Shown here piece by piece: positions 26,113 to 33,531 of a DNA stretch of 64,000 bases; position 1 is the first letter of the stretch, and every line of letters starts with the position of its first letter. Source of the stretch: Terriglobia bacterium (GTDB taxonomy: Bacteria > Acidobacteriota > Terriglobia > Terriglobales > Acidobacteriaceae). The stretch is taken from the NCBI GenBank assembly GCA_020073215.1, contig JAIQFO010000006.1:1-64000 (forward strand). Direction: 5' to 3'. The position numbers and the translations under genes are program-made. The notes beneath the pieces are model-generated. The model was given only the letters and a program-made list of their open reading frames with translations, made no database searches and was not told the origin of the DNA.

Positions 26113-26127
26113 GTACACTCATTGACC
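26113..26127. repeat. Copy of the CACTCATTGACC motif
   Basis: GTACACTCATTGACC lies about 60 bases upstream of the exported methyltransferase start. Related strings are at 5661, 16158, 27020 and 44353. Confidence 0.4.
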
Positions 26128-26185
26128 TTGGGTCAGCCAAAAGCGGCGTAAACTAACGGTTCAGGCGCATGCACTCGCGGAAACA

Positions 26186-26884
26186 ATGAACTGGAAATCT
26201 CATAGCAGAGCACTCAAATGGCTCGGGCCGATCTCAGTGTTGGTGGCAGGTCTGTGGATGTCGGCGCCGGTTCGTGCCCAGTCCGGTTCCGCTGCGCCGT
26301 CGACACAACGCAAGACCAGCACTCCTTACACTGGCGATCTCTCCATTTTCGAAGCCCCAGGGCGGGATGAGCGCCTGCAGATCAACCGCGTCATGGATAT
26401 GCTTGGCATTGAGCCCGGCAAAAGCGTTGCCGACATCGGTGCCGGATCGGGCTGGTTTACGGTGCGCGCCGCTCGGCGCGTCACGGGCTCCGGTAGGGTT
26501 TATGCCGTGGACATCAACCCGGAGGCAATTCATTACATAGACCAGCGCGCGAAGAAAGAGCAACTCCAGAACATAAAGACGATCCTCAGCACGCCCGACG
26601 ATCCACAGGTCCCACCCATCAGCATCGACGCCGTGTTGTTGCTCAAGACCTACCACGAGGTAGCCCATCCGGTTGTACTACTCAGGAACCTTCGCTCATC
26701 GCTAAGACCAGGAGCCAAGATCGGCATCATTGATCGCAATGGCAACGGAGAAAATCATGGCGTGAGTAAAGACGTGGTTGTTCGCGAGGCCGCCCAAGCC
26801 GGATACGAACTGCGCGACTCGCAGGATTTCGTGAAAGCCGACGGCATGGACTATTTTCTGATCTTCACTGCGAAGCCGGAGTAG
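26186..26884 (+). CDS. Exported class I SAM-dependent methyltransferase-like protein
   Basis: The first ~33 residues are a signal peptide (LKWLGPISVLVAGLWMSAPVRAQS) followed by a class I Rossmann methyltransferase: motif I VADIGAGSGWFTV, motif II VYAVDINPEA, motif IV DAVLLLKTYHEV, and PGAKIGIIDRNG. An exported SAM-dependent enzyme is unexpected because SAM is cytoplasmic, so it may be a periplasmic protein that binds another ligand or uses a different donor. The pattern is known among acidobacterial and proteobacterial secreted methyltransferase-like proteins, but I cannot name a substrate. Confidence 0.75.
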   Translation: MNWKSHSRALKWLGPISVLVAGLWMSAPVRAQSGSAAPSTQRKTSTPYTGDLSIFEAPGRDERLQINRVMDMLGIEPGKSVADIGAGSGWFTVRAARRVTGSGRVYAVDINPEAIHYIDQRAKKEQLQNIKTILSTPDDPQVPPISIDAVLLLKTYHEVAHPVVLLRNLRSSLRPGAKIGIIDRNGNGENHGVSKDVVVREAAQAGYELRDSQDFVKADGMDYFLIFTAKPE

Positions 26885-26947
26885 GGCACGCCTCTTTCTG
26901 GCCAGGACCTCGGCAGACGATTCCGGTTGTGAGTGAGATCGCCTGTG

Positions 26948-27011
26948 GGTGTTGAAAAAGGGGTGCTCAGAAGCGAAGGTTGGTGAGTGTGAGCACCCCT
27001 TTTTCAACACC
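26948..27011. terminator. Perfect 22-base inverted repeat downstream of the methyltransferase
   Basis: The arms 26948-26969 and 26990-27011 are perfect complements over 22 bases (left begins GGTGTTGAAAAAGGGG) around a 20-base loop. The A5/T5 runs inside the stem give a terminator-like look in both directions, about 65 bases after the stop. Stem length exceeds typical terminators, so it may also be a small repeat. Confidence 0.65.
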
Positions 27012-27175
27012 TACTCCCGATTACACTCACTGATCCTCGCGGGTTTGCCCGTACCCAACTCGCCACTCCGCCCCCTTTCCCGCATTGCCCGAACCGCCGC
27101 TCCTTGTCATAATGATGAAGCTCTGGCTTCGATACGGCGCTGCGGGTATCATGGACCCGACGCCGTCGTTGCCAC

Positions 27176-29611
27176 ATGACATTTTTCTCGAAGATTTTTG
27201 CGCCCACCCGGAACCGGCGTCTGAACGAGCTCGTCGGACTCGTCTTGTCGGTCTCCGCGCTCCTCCTTTTCCTGGCGCTCGCCTCCTATTCGCCGCTCGA
27301 TCCCTCGCTGAACAGCGCCTCCATCCTCACCAAATCGCACGCTGCCCGCAACTGGATCGGCATCTTCGGAGCCTATCTTTCCGACTTGGTCCTGCAATTC
27401 TGGGGGATCGGATCGTTTCTCCTCCCCATCTTCATGGGCATGCTCGGTGTGCGCTGGTTTCGCTCGCGAGCCGTGCAATCTCCGGTAGCGAAGACCCTCG
27501 GCGGAATCTGGCTGCTCATGTTCGTGCCCGCGCTGCTAGCTATTCTGCCCGGACACTTCCGCTGGATGGGCTCGATCCCCGTCGAAGGCCTCGCCGGGCG
27601 CATCGTCGGCGACGTCTTAATCCGTTACCTTAACCTTGCCGGCGCTTATATTGTCTGCACAACGGTTCTGGCCGTAGCCCTTTACCTCACCACCGCCTTC
27701 TCGTTCGCGGCGATTGAAGTCTGGGCGCCGACCCGTTTCGCCTTCATCGTGGCCCTCAAGGATCGCTTCAAAGACTGGCAGCTTGAGCGCGAGCGCAAAC
27801 GTCAACAAAAGGAACTGGAAAAACGGCGCGCCGAAAAGCCGACCGTCACCGCTCAACTCGTGCCCGCTCGTCCCGCGCCGCCGCGCCCGGAAGCCTCGCG
27901 CCAGGATTCGGAGATCCCCGGCGTGCAGTCCCCGGCTCCTCTTTCCCGCACCGGCATCGAACGCATGATGGCCGAGGAAACGACGGCCGAGCCACAGGAC
28001 CACTCCGCTCCCGCGCCGCCGCAGCAGGATGCGCAGGCGCCCGCCGCCGGCTCCGAAGTCGCTGTCACCGACCGCGCCGACTCCGAGCACAAACCAAAAA
28101 CGACCCTCCCGAAAATTGCCGGCAGCTACAAACTGCCGCCGTCGAGCCTGCTGCACCGTCCCGACGAGCAGCAATCGGTGAACGAAGAAGAGCTCAAGGT
28201 TGTCGCCCAGGTTCTGACCGATAAGTACGCGGAATTCGAAGTCCACGGCCAAGTCACGCAGATCAATCCCGGCCCGGTCGTCACCACCTTCGAATTCAAG
28301 CCGGAAGCCGGCATCAAATACAGCCGCATCGTCAGCCTCAGCGACGATCTCTGCCTCGCCTTGCGCGCCGAAAGCATCCTGATCGAACGCATGCCCGGCA
28401 AGAGCACGGTCGGCGTCCAAGTACCGAACCGCGAGCGCGAAATCATCTGGCTGCGCGAGAACATCGAGTCGCAGGAATTCCTCGGCTCCAAATCGAAGCT
28501 GACCGTTGCCATGGGCAAAGACATCAACGGACGCATAGCCGCCGCCGACTTGGCGGGAATGCCCCACCTGCTCATTGCCGGCTCGACCGGCACGGGCAAG
28601 AGCGTGGCCATCAACGCCATGATCATGTCGATTCTCTACAAATCGACCCCCGAGGAAGTACGGCTCGTGCTCGTCGACCCCAAGCGCCTCGAACTCGGCA
28701 ACTATGAAGGAGTTCCGCATCTCTACACGCCCATCATCACCGAGCCCAAACTCGCCGCCAACGCGCTGCGCAACGCCGTCCGCGAAATGGAGCGCCGCTT
28801 AAAACTGCTGGCCGCCAAGGGCGTCCGCAACATCGACAGCTACAACCGCCTGTTCGACGACACACCCAGCCTGTTCAGCGAGCAAACGAATGGCAATTCC
28901 GACGATGGTCCCATTCCCAAAATCGTCATCATCATCGACGAGTTAGCCGACCTGATGATGCTCGACGGCCACAACGTGGAAGAGTCGATAACTCGTCTCG
29001 CGCAGATGGCCCGAGCCGTAGGCATTCACTTAGTGCTAGCCACGCAGCGCCCATCGGTCGATGTGATCACTGGCTTAATCAAGGCGAACTTCCCTGCCCG
29101 TGTCTCGTTCCGCGTCGCCACCAAAGTTGACTCGCGCACCATTCTCGACGCCAACGGCGCCGAATCGCTCCTCGGACGCGGCGACATGCTCTACCTCCCC
29201 GCCGGCTCCGCCCGCGTCCACCGCCTGCATGCTCCGTATGTGACCGAAAAGGAAATCGCCGCGGTGGTCGAATTTTGGAAGGCGCAGGCCGTGGTGCAGT
29301 ACCAGGAGAAATTCCTCGAAACTCCGAAAGAAGATAGCGAGCTATCGGCCGGCGCCGCCGATGATTCCGGAGAACTTTCGGCCGACGACAACGATCCCTT
29401 ATTCAATGACGCGGTGCGCCTGGTAATCGAGTTCGGCAAAGCCTCCACCTCGCTCTTGCAGCGCCGCCTCCGCATCGGCTACGGACGCGCCGCCCACCTC
29501 ATCGACCTCATGGAGCGAGACGGCATCGTAGGCGCGGCCGACGGTCCGAAACCTCGCGAAGTCCTGAAGCGCCCCGACTGGATCTCGGAAATCGAAGAGT
29601 CGATGCGATAG
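27176..29611 (+). CDS. ftsK: DNA translocase FtsK/SpoIIIE
   Basis: The 811-residue protein anchors in the division septum with four N-terminal hydrophobic segments (LVGLVLSVSALLLFLALASY, SFLLPIFMGMLGV, LMFVPALLAI, AYIVCTTVLAVAL). It then has a charged linker and the FtsK motor: alpha-beta domains with Walker A STGTGKSVAINAMIMS and Walker B KIVIIIDELADLMM, DPKRLELGNYEGVPHL, and the C-terminal gamma winged helix (ASTSLLQRRLRIGYGRAAHLIDLMERDGIVG) that reads KOPS-like DNA sequences. It pumps DNA to resolve chromosomes at division. Confidence 0.96.
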   Translation: MTFFSKIFAPTRNRRLNELVGLVLSVSALLLFLALASYSPLDPSLNSASILTKSHAARNWIGIFGAYLSDLVLQFWGIGSFLLPIFMGMLGVRWFRSRAVQSPVAKTLGGIWLLMFVPALLAILPGHFRWMGSIPVEGLAGRIVGDVLIRYLNLAGAYIVCTTVLAVALYLTTAFSFAAIEVWAPTRFAFIVALKDRFKDWQLERERKRQQKELEKRRAEKPTVTAQLVPARPAPPRPEASRQDSEIPGVQSPAPLSRTGIERMMAEETTAEPQDHSAPAPPQQDAQAPAAGSEVAVTDRADSEHKPKTTLPKIAGSYKLPPSSLLHRPDEQQSVNEEELKVVAQVLTDKYAEFEVHGQVTQINPGPVVTTFEFKPEAGIKYSRIVSLSDDLCLALRAESILIERMPGKSTVGVQVPNREREIIWLRENIESQEFLGSKSKLTVAMGKDINGRIAAADLAGMPHLLIAGSTGTGKSVAINAMIMSILYKSTPEEVRLVLVDPKRLELGNYEGVPHLYTPIITEPKLAANALRNAVREMERRLKLLAAKGVRNIDSYNRLFDDTPSLFSEQTNGNSDDGPIPKIVIIIDELADLMMLDGHNVEESITRLAQMARAVGIHLVLATQRPSVDVITGLIKANFPARVSFRVATKVDSRTILDANGAESLLGRGDMLYLPAGSARVHRLHAPYVTEKEIAAVVEFWKAQAVVQYQEKFLETPKEDSELSAGAADDSGELSADDNDPLFNDAVRLVIEFGKASTSLLQRRLRIGYGRAAHLIDLMERDGIVGAADGPKPREVLKRPDWISEIEESMR

Positions 29612-29636
29612 CGCTGGGCCCCATGGAGACCCAATT

Positions 29637-29713
29637 CACCACAGAGACACGGAGAACACCTAAGGTGTTCTTAAAAATCAAGAATTTCTCTGCGTCTCTG
29701 TGACTCTGTGGTG
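29637..29713. repeat. CACCACAGAGACACGG / CTCTGTGGTG inverted repeat
   Basis: CACCACAGAGACACGGAG at the left faces TCTGTGACTCTGTGGTG at the right. A perfect internal palindrome AACACCTAAGGTGTT lies at 29655. The element follows ftsK and is a variant of the dispersed repeats at 6797 and 47338. Confidence 0.6.
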
Positions 29714-29782
29714 AGATAAGGATTTCCCCGCGTTACCCTGTGTCCCCTTTGGCTATCGCTTTTTGTGTTTAAGATAAGACCC

Positions 29783-30196
29783 ATGATATTCCACACCGAA
29801 TACTTGACCCTGCACACGAAAACCAAGCGAGCCTACGTTCACCTGACCCCGCAGGTAGAGAGTGCCCTGAAAAAGTCCGGAATCAAGGATGGCATGATCC
29901 TGGTCTCCGCCATGCACATCACCGCCGGAGTCTACGTCAACGACAACGAGGGCGGCCTGATCAAAGACATCGACCAGTGGCTGGAAACGCTAGCCCCCTT
30001 CCGCCAGAACTATCAGCATCACCAGACCGGAGAAGACAACGGAGACGCCCACCTGAAATCCCTCCTCATTCACCACCAAGTCATCGTCCCCGTCACCAGC
30101 GGAAGACTAGACTTCGGCCCCTGGCAGCAGATTTTCTACGCCGAATTCGACGGCCAGCGCGACAAAAGAGTGCTCATTAAAGTGATGGGAGAATAG
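29783..30196 (+). CDS. yjbQ: YjbQ/UPF0047 family protein
   Basis: The 137-residue protein has the YjbQ fold: [83 protein letters not shown]. The conserved HITA and [12 protein letters not shown] residues probably form a metal or ligand site. Some members have thiamine-phosphate synthase activity in vitro. The start is [10 protein letters not shown] (29783); 18 bases upstream is the ORF-track start. Confidence 0.9.
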   Translation: MIFHTEYLTLHTKTKRAYVHLTPQVESALKKSGIKDGMILVSAMHITAGVYVNDNEGGLIKDIDQWLETLAPFRQNYQHHQTGEDNGDAHLKSLLIHHQVIVPVTSGRLDFGPWQQIFYAEFDGQRDKRVLIKVMGE

Positions 30197-30276
30197 GAAT
30201 CTGGTTTATCCTCAAAGCTCGCCGAAACAAGGCGAGTAGCCAGTAGCTAGTAGCCAACAACCGGAGCCTCGCACCC

Positions 30277-30861
30277 ATGACCGAAGAACTCAGCGAACTG
30301 CACGAGCACGCCGAACACGCCCGCGAGCATCCCGATCTCGCCCCCGTCACGCTCACCATGGCGGTGTTGGCCGTCCTGGTGGCCACCGTGTCACTGCTCG
30401 GCCATCGCACCCATACTGAAGAAATCATCTTGAAAAACGAAGAAGTTCTTCTGCAGAACAAGGTCACGGATCAGTGGGCTTATTACCAAGCCAAGAACAT
30501 CCGCCGCCACAACGACGAACTGTTCGCCGATCTCGCCACCGTCGTTGCCACTAAGGATGTGGAAGGTGCCGCCAAGCTAAGGGAAAAATACCGGGCCGAA
30601 GCGGATCGCTACAAAGACGAGCAAAAAGAGCTCGACGCTAAAGCACGCGAACTGGAGAATGAAGGCAAACTGACCCGACACGAAGGCGATCTTACCCGCC
30701 GTAAAGCTGATCGTTTCGACCTGGGGGAAGTCTTCCTGGAGATCGCCCTCGTGATCACCTCAATCACCCTGCTCTCCGGCCGCCGCATATTCTGGCACCT
30801 CGGCCTGCTGATGGCAGTCGCCGGCATTGTTGTAGCCTCCTCCGGTTGGGTCGTCCACTAA
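30277..30861 (+). CDS. DUF4337 membrane protein
   Basis: The 194-residue protein matches the DUF4337 pattern: a short charged N-terminal part, a hydrophobic segment (VTLTMAVLAVLVATVSLLGHRTHTEEIILKNEE), a charged helix-rich middle (QWAYYQAKNIRRHNDELF) and two C-terminal hydrophobic segments. Members are inner-membrane proteins of unknown function. It follows yjbQ on the same strand, and AGTAGCC heptad repeats lie in the gap. Confidence 0.85.
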   Translation: MTEELSELHEHAEHAREHPDLAPVTLTMAVLAVLVATVSLLGHRTHTEEIILKNEEVLLQNKVTDQWAYYQAKNIRRHNDELFADLATVVATKDVEGAAKLREKYRAEADRYKDEQKELDAKARELENEGKLTRHEGDLTRRKADRFDLGEVFLEIALVITSITLLSGRRIFWHLGLLMAVAGIVVASSGWVVH

Positions 30862-31018
30862 CCGATCGCGCGCGAACCCGTCGTGGAGTGCCGGCGTCCC
30901 CGCCCGGCTGGGACGGGCAAGGCGAGTGTGTGTTGCAACCCCGGCCGGCTCGAAAAAGCGTACGGATTCAATCACTCCAGCCGCGAAGCGGCGTAAGAAT
31001 GCAGCCCACGGCGCAACC

Positions 31019-31039
31019 GGCTGCGGAAAAAGTCAGGAA
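31019..31039. repeat. Dispersed repeat GGCTGCGGAAAAAGTCAGG (copy 1)
   Basis: A perfect 21-base match to 55872-55892 in the same orientation. Both copies are intergenic and precede GCGGACA-type palindromes or relics. Confidence 0.6.
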
Positions 31040-31054
31040 GGGCGCAAAAAGCTA

Positions 31055-31079
31055 ACCTCGGGCGCTGAAGCGCGGACAC
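31055..31079 (+). repeat. Dispersed 25-base repeat (copy 2)
   Basis: Starts ACCTCGGGCGCTGAAGCGCG; it matches 24626-24650 in opposite orientation with one mismatch. Confidence 0.6.
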
Positions 31080-31149
31080 ATTTTCAGAGGCTTAACGGCA
31101 CGAGTAAACTCGTGCCCTTCCCAAAACCTGCTTGAACTGGATTTTTCCG

Positions 31150-31402
31150 CAAGCTGGCAAGCCGTGGGTGCTTCATCGACCAAGTCGACATGGCCGCCGC
31201 CCGCGATGTAAAATTTCTTCGCGAAAACATTCGCAAACGCAATCCTAAGGCAACGATTCTCAAAACTGCCTGCCGCGCGCCCCGGGTCACGTGCCCGAAT
31301 CCATCCAGGGACGCCGCGTGCGGGTGGTGGAAGACGGTCCCACGCTCACTCACGAAATCCTTACCGCGTTTACCGCAAGAACAAAATCGCTGCCTCGCAA
31401 GG
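31150..31402 (+). pseudogene. Relic of a cyclic 2,3-diphosphoglycerate synthetase-like gene
   Basis: Two in-order fragments in different frames resemble the C-terminal GTPase-like part of cyclic 2,3-diphosphoglycerate synthetase homologues. The first is DQVDMAAARDVKFLRENIRKRNPKATILKTA (frame of 31190), and the second is ESIQGRRVRVVEDGPTLTHEI (frame of 31309, shifted by two). The VVEDGPTLTH string is a strong family hallmark. Intact homologues of this gene often neighbour argF/arcC-type genes, which fits the location directly upstream of argF. No upstream part is present, so only a remnant remains. Confidence 0.6.
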
Positions 31403-31412
31403 TGACTAATAA

Positions 31413-32381
31413 ATGACCCCGAACGATTTTCTCTCCATCAAAGATTTTTCACCCCAGCAGATTCGCAGTTTCCTCGACCTCGCCCGCCACATTAAGGCGC
31501 GCCCCGATGATTACGTGCAGAAGCTCAAGGGCAAGACCCTGGCCCTGATCTTCGAGAAGCCTTCGCTGCGTACGCGGGTCAGTTTTGATGTCGGTATCCA
31601 CCAGCTTGGGGGGTTTTCCCTCTACCTCTCGCCTGCGGAAATCAACCTGGGCAAGCGCGAGTCGGTCTATGACGTGGCGAAGAATCTCGAGCGCATGGTG
31701 CAGGGCATCATGATCCGCACTTTTGCCCACGAGATCGTCGACCGAATGGCCGAGTACGCCAGCATCCCGATCATCAACGGCCTCACCGACTACAGCCACC
31801 CCTGCCAGGCTATGGCCGACTACATGACCATTCTCGAGATCAAAGGGAAAGTAGCGGGCCTGAAACTAGCCTACATTGGCGACGGAAACAACGTGGCCCA
31901 TTCCCTGATGTTCGCCGGTGCGCAATTGGGAGCTCACGTCTGGGTGGCAACTCCGCCGAACTACGAGCCCAAAGCCGACGCCATCCACTGGGCCCAGAAG
32001 CGTGGCGCCGAGACGGGCGGCACTTGCACCATCACCAACGATCCGGTTGCCGCAGCCCAGGGCGCCGACGCCATCTACACCGACGTCTGGGCCAGCATGG
32101 GCCAGGAAGCGGAGGCCGAAAAACGACGTAAGATATTCCGGCCCTACCAGGTGAATGGCGTTCTTTTCGGACGCGCCAAGCCCGATGCCTTATTCCTGCA
32201 CTGCTTGCCTGCCCACCGCGGCGACGAGGTCACCAATGAAGTGATCGATTCTCCCCGGTCGGTCGTCTTCCAGGAAGCCGAGAACCGCTTGCACTCGCAG
32301 AAGGCGATTATGCTGGAACTGATGGAGCACGGGAGCGCTACCACTCCTGGTGTTACCGCTGCAGAATCGGTGCACGTATAA
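31413..32381 (+). CDS. argF: Ornithine carbamoyltransferase
   Basis: The 322-residue enzyme converts ornithine and carbamoyl phosphate to citrulline, or runs the reverse in catabolism. Conserved elements: carbamoyl-phosphate loop SLRTRVSF (common in many OTCs instead of STRTR), MIRTFAH, NGLTDYSHPCQAMADYMT, TDVWASMGQEAE (ornithine-binding SMG loop) and HCLPAHRGDEVT. The start ATG follows AAGGTGA. It heads the argF-arcC-pyrB-like run. No arginine-biosynthesis neighbours are here, so a carbamoyl-phosphate-using or catabolic context is as likely as biosynthesis. Confidence 0.93.
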   Translation: MTPNDFLSIKDFSPQQIRSFLDLARHIKARPDDYVQKLKGKTLALIFEKPSLRTRVSFDVGIHQLGGFSLYLSPAEINLGKRESVYDVAKNLERMVQGIMIRTFAHEIVDRMAEYASIPIINGLTDYSHPCQAMADYMTILEIKGKVAGLKLAYIGDGNNVAHSLMFAGAQLGAHVWVATPPNYEPKADAIHWAQKRGAETGGTCTITNDPVAAAQGADAIYTDVWASMGQEAEAEKRRKIFRPYQVNGVLFGRAKPDALFLHCLPAHRGDEVTNEVIDSPRSVVFQEAENRLHSQKAIMLELMEHGSATTPGVTAAESVHV

Positions 32382-32403
32382 AGAGAGAGTAGGAACCAAA
32401 AGT

Positions 32404-32510
32404 AGCGCCGGCATCCTGCCGGCTGTCCCGAGGGCGTCTCGCCCTCGGTGCGGCGGGCGAGGACGCCCGCCGGACAGCCGCCGGGACGGCGGCGCTACTT
32501 TCAGCGGCTC
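32404..32510. repeat. Cluster of GC palindromes between argF and arcC
   Basis: A chain of overlapping hairpins (CCGGCATCCTGCCGG, CGAGGGCG-TCT-CGCCCTCG, GCGGGCG-AGGA-CGCCCGC) fills the gap between argF and arcC. The last one has the dispersed-family 4-base-loop design. The frame through it is open but the coding start of arcC lies downstream at 32527. Confidence 0.65.
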
Positions 32511-32526
32511 CTGGCGACTGACTACC

Positions 32527-33531
32527 ATGAAGACCATGCTGATTGCCGTGGGCGGCAACTCCCTGATTCGCGCAGGCGAAAAGGGAACGGTCAACGAGCA
32601 GTTGGCCAACGCCCGCCGCACCGCCGCCGCCATTATCGGCCTTATCCGCCGCGACTATCGGCTGGTGGTGACTCACGGCAACGGTCCTCAAGTGGGCGCA
32701 GCTCTGCTCCGTTCGGAATCGGCTTCCAGCCAGGTACCCGGCCACACTCTGGATGTCTGTGGCGCGGCGACGCAAGGCGAGATCGGCTACCTGCTGTCCC
32801 AGGCACTGAACAGCGAGCTCGCAGCGGCAGGTCTGCGGGTGCCCGTGGTGAGCGTCGTCACGCAGACCCTCGTCTCCCAGGACGACCCCGCCATGCAGCA
32901 CCCCACAAAACCGGTCGGCCCTTTTTATTCTCGCGCCGATGCCGAGGAACGCCGGCGTTTGCTGGGATGGCAAATCGTTGAGGACGCCGCTCGCGGCTAT
33001 CGCCGGGTCGTGCCTTCGCCCGAGCCTATTGAGATCGTCGAGTTGGAAGTGATTCGCGACCTGGTTAACGCTGGAGTTCTGGTGGTTGCCTGCGGAGGTG
33101 GCGGCATCCCCGTCGTACGTTCCAACGGAGGTGTAAGAGGTGTAGAGGCGGTGATCGACAAGGATCGCGCGTCGGCTCTTCTGGCCACTCAGCTCGGCGC
33201 TGACGTTTTCGCCATTTCCACCGACACCGATTACGTCTACCTCGATTACAAGAAGCCAGCGCAGCGGCCCCTCAAGTCGGCCACCGCGTCCGAGATGGAA
33301 GCCTATTACAAGGCTGGGCATTTCCCGCCGGGCAACATGGGACCCAAAGTCGAATCCGTGCTGCGGTTCCTGCGCGGCGGCGGAAAAGAAGCCGTCATCA
33401 CTTCCTACGCTCATCTGTGCGACGCCCTCGACGGCGCCGCCGGCACTCGTATCATTTCTGATCCGGTACCGCCGCTGGTAACGCCTCTAGCCTTTCCTCT
33501 GACCTCCCAACGAGAGGACGGTAGCGCATGA
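32527..33531 (+). CDS. arcC: Carbamate kinase
   Basis: The 334-residue enzyme reversibly transfers phosphate from carbamoyl phosphate to ADP, giving ATP. The start is MKTMLIAVGGNSLIRAGEKG (32527), since the longer ORF-track start translates the repeat cluster. Family motifs: AVGGNSL, THGNGPQVG, ACGGGGIPVV, VIDKDRASALLA, AISTDTDYVYLDY and FPPGNMGPKVESVLRF. It overlaps the next gene by ATGA, indicating one operon. Alongside argF it could form the energy-yielding half of an arginine- or ureido-compound catabolic route. Confidence 0.95.
   Translation: MKTMLIAVGGNSLIRAGEKGTVNEQLANARRTAAAIIGLIRRDYRLVVTHGNGPQVGAALLRSESASSQVPGHTLDVCGAATQGEIGYLLSQALNSELAAAGLRVPVVSVVTQTLVSQDDPAMQHPTKPVGPFYSRADAEERRRLLGWQIVEDAARGYRRVVPSPEPIEIVELEVIRDLVNAGVLVVACGGGGIPVVRSNGGVRGVEAVIDKDRASALLATQLGADVFAISTDTDYVYLDYKKPAQRPLKSATASEMEAYYKAGHFPPGNMGPKVESVLRFLRGGGKEAVITSYAHLCDALDGAAGTRIISDPVPPLVTPLAFPLTSQREDGSA

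Larger units (their letters stand above)
25831..26185. other. Intergenic region with terminator and motif
   Basis: This 355-base gap holds an intrinsic-terminator-like hairpin at 25966-25988 and, near the right end, the CACTCATTGACC motif at 26113. I see no further gene. Confidence 0.5.

Noticed and set aside
32350-32526. N-terminal extension of arcC
   Set aside because: It translates the repeat cluster; carbamate kinases start at MxxxxIAVGGNSL, which matches the Met at 32527.
32353-33414. 353-residue minus-strand ORF
   Set aside because: Antisense of arcC.
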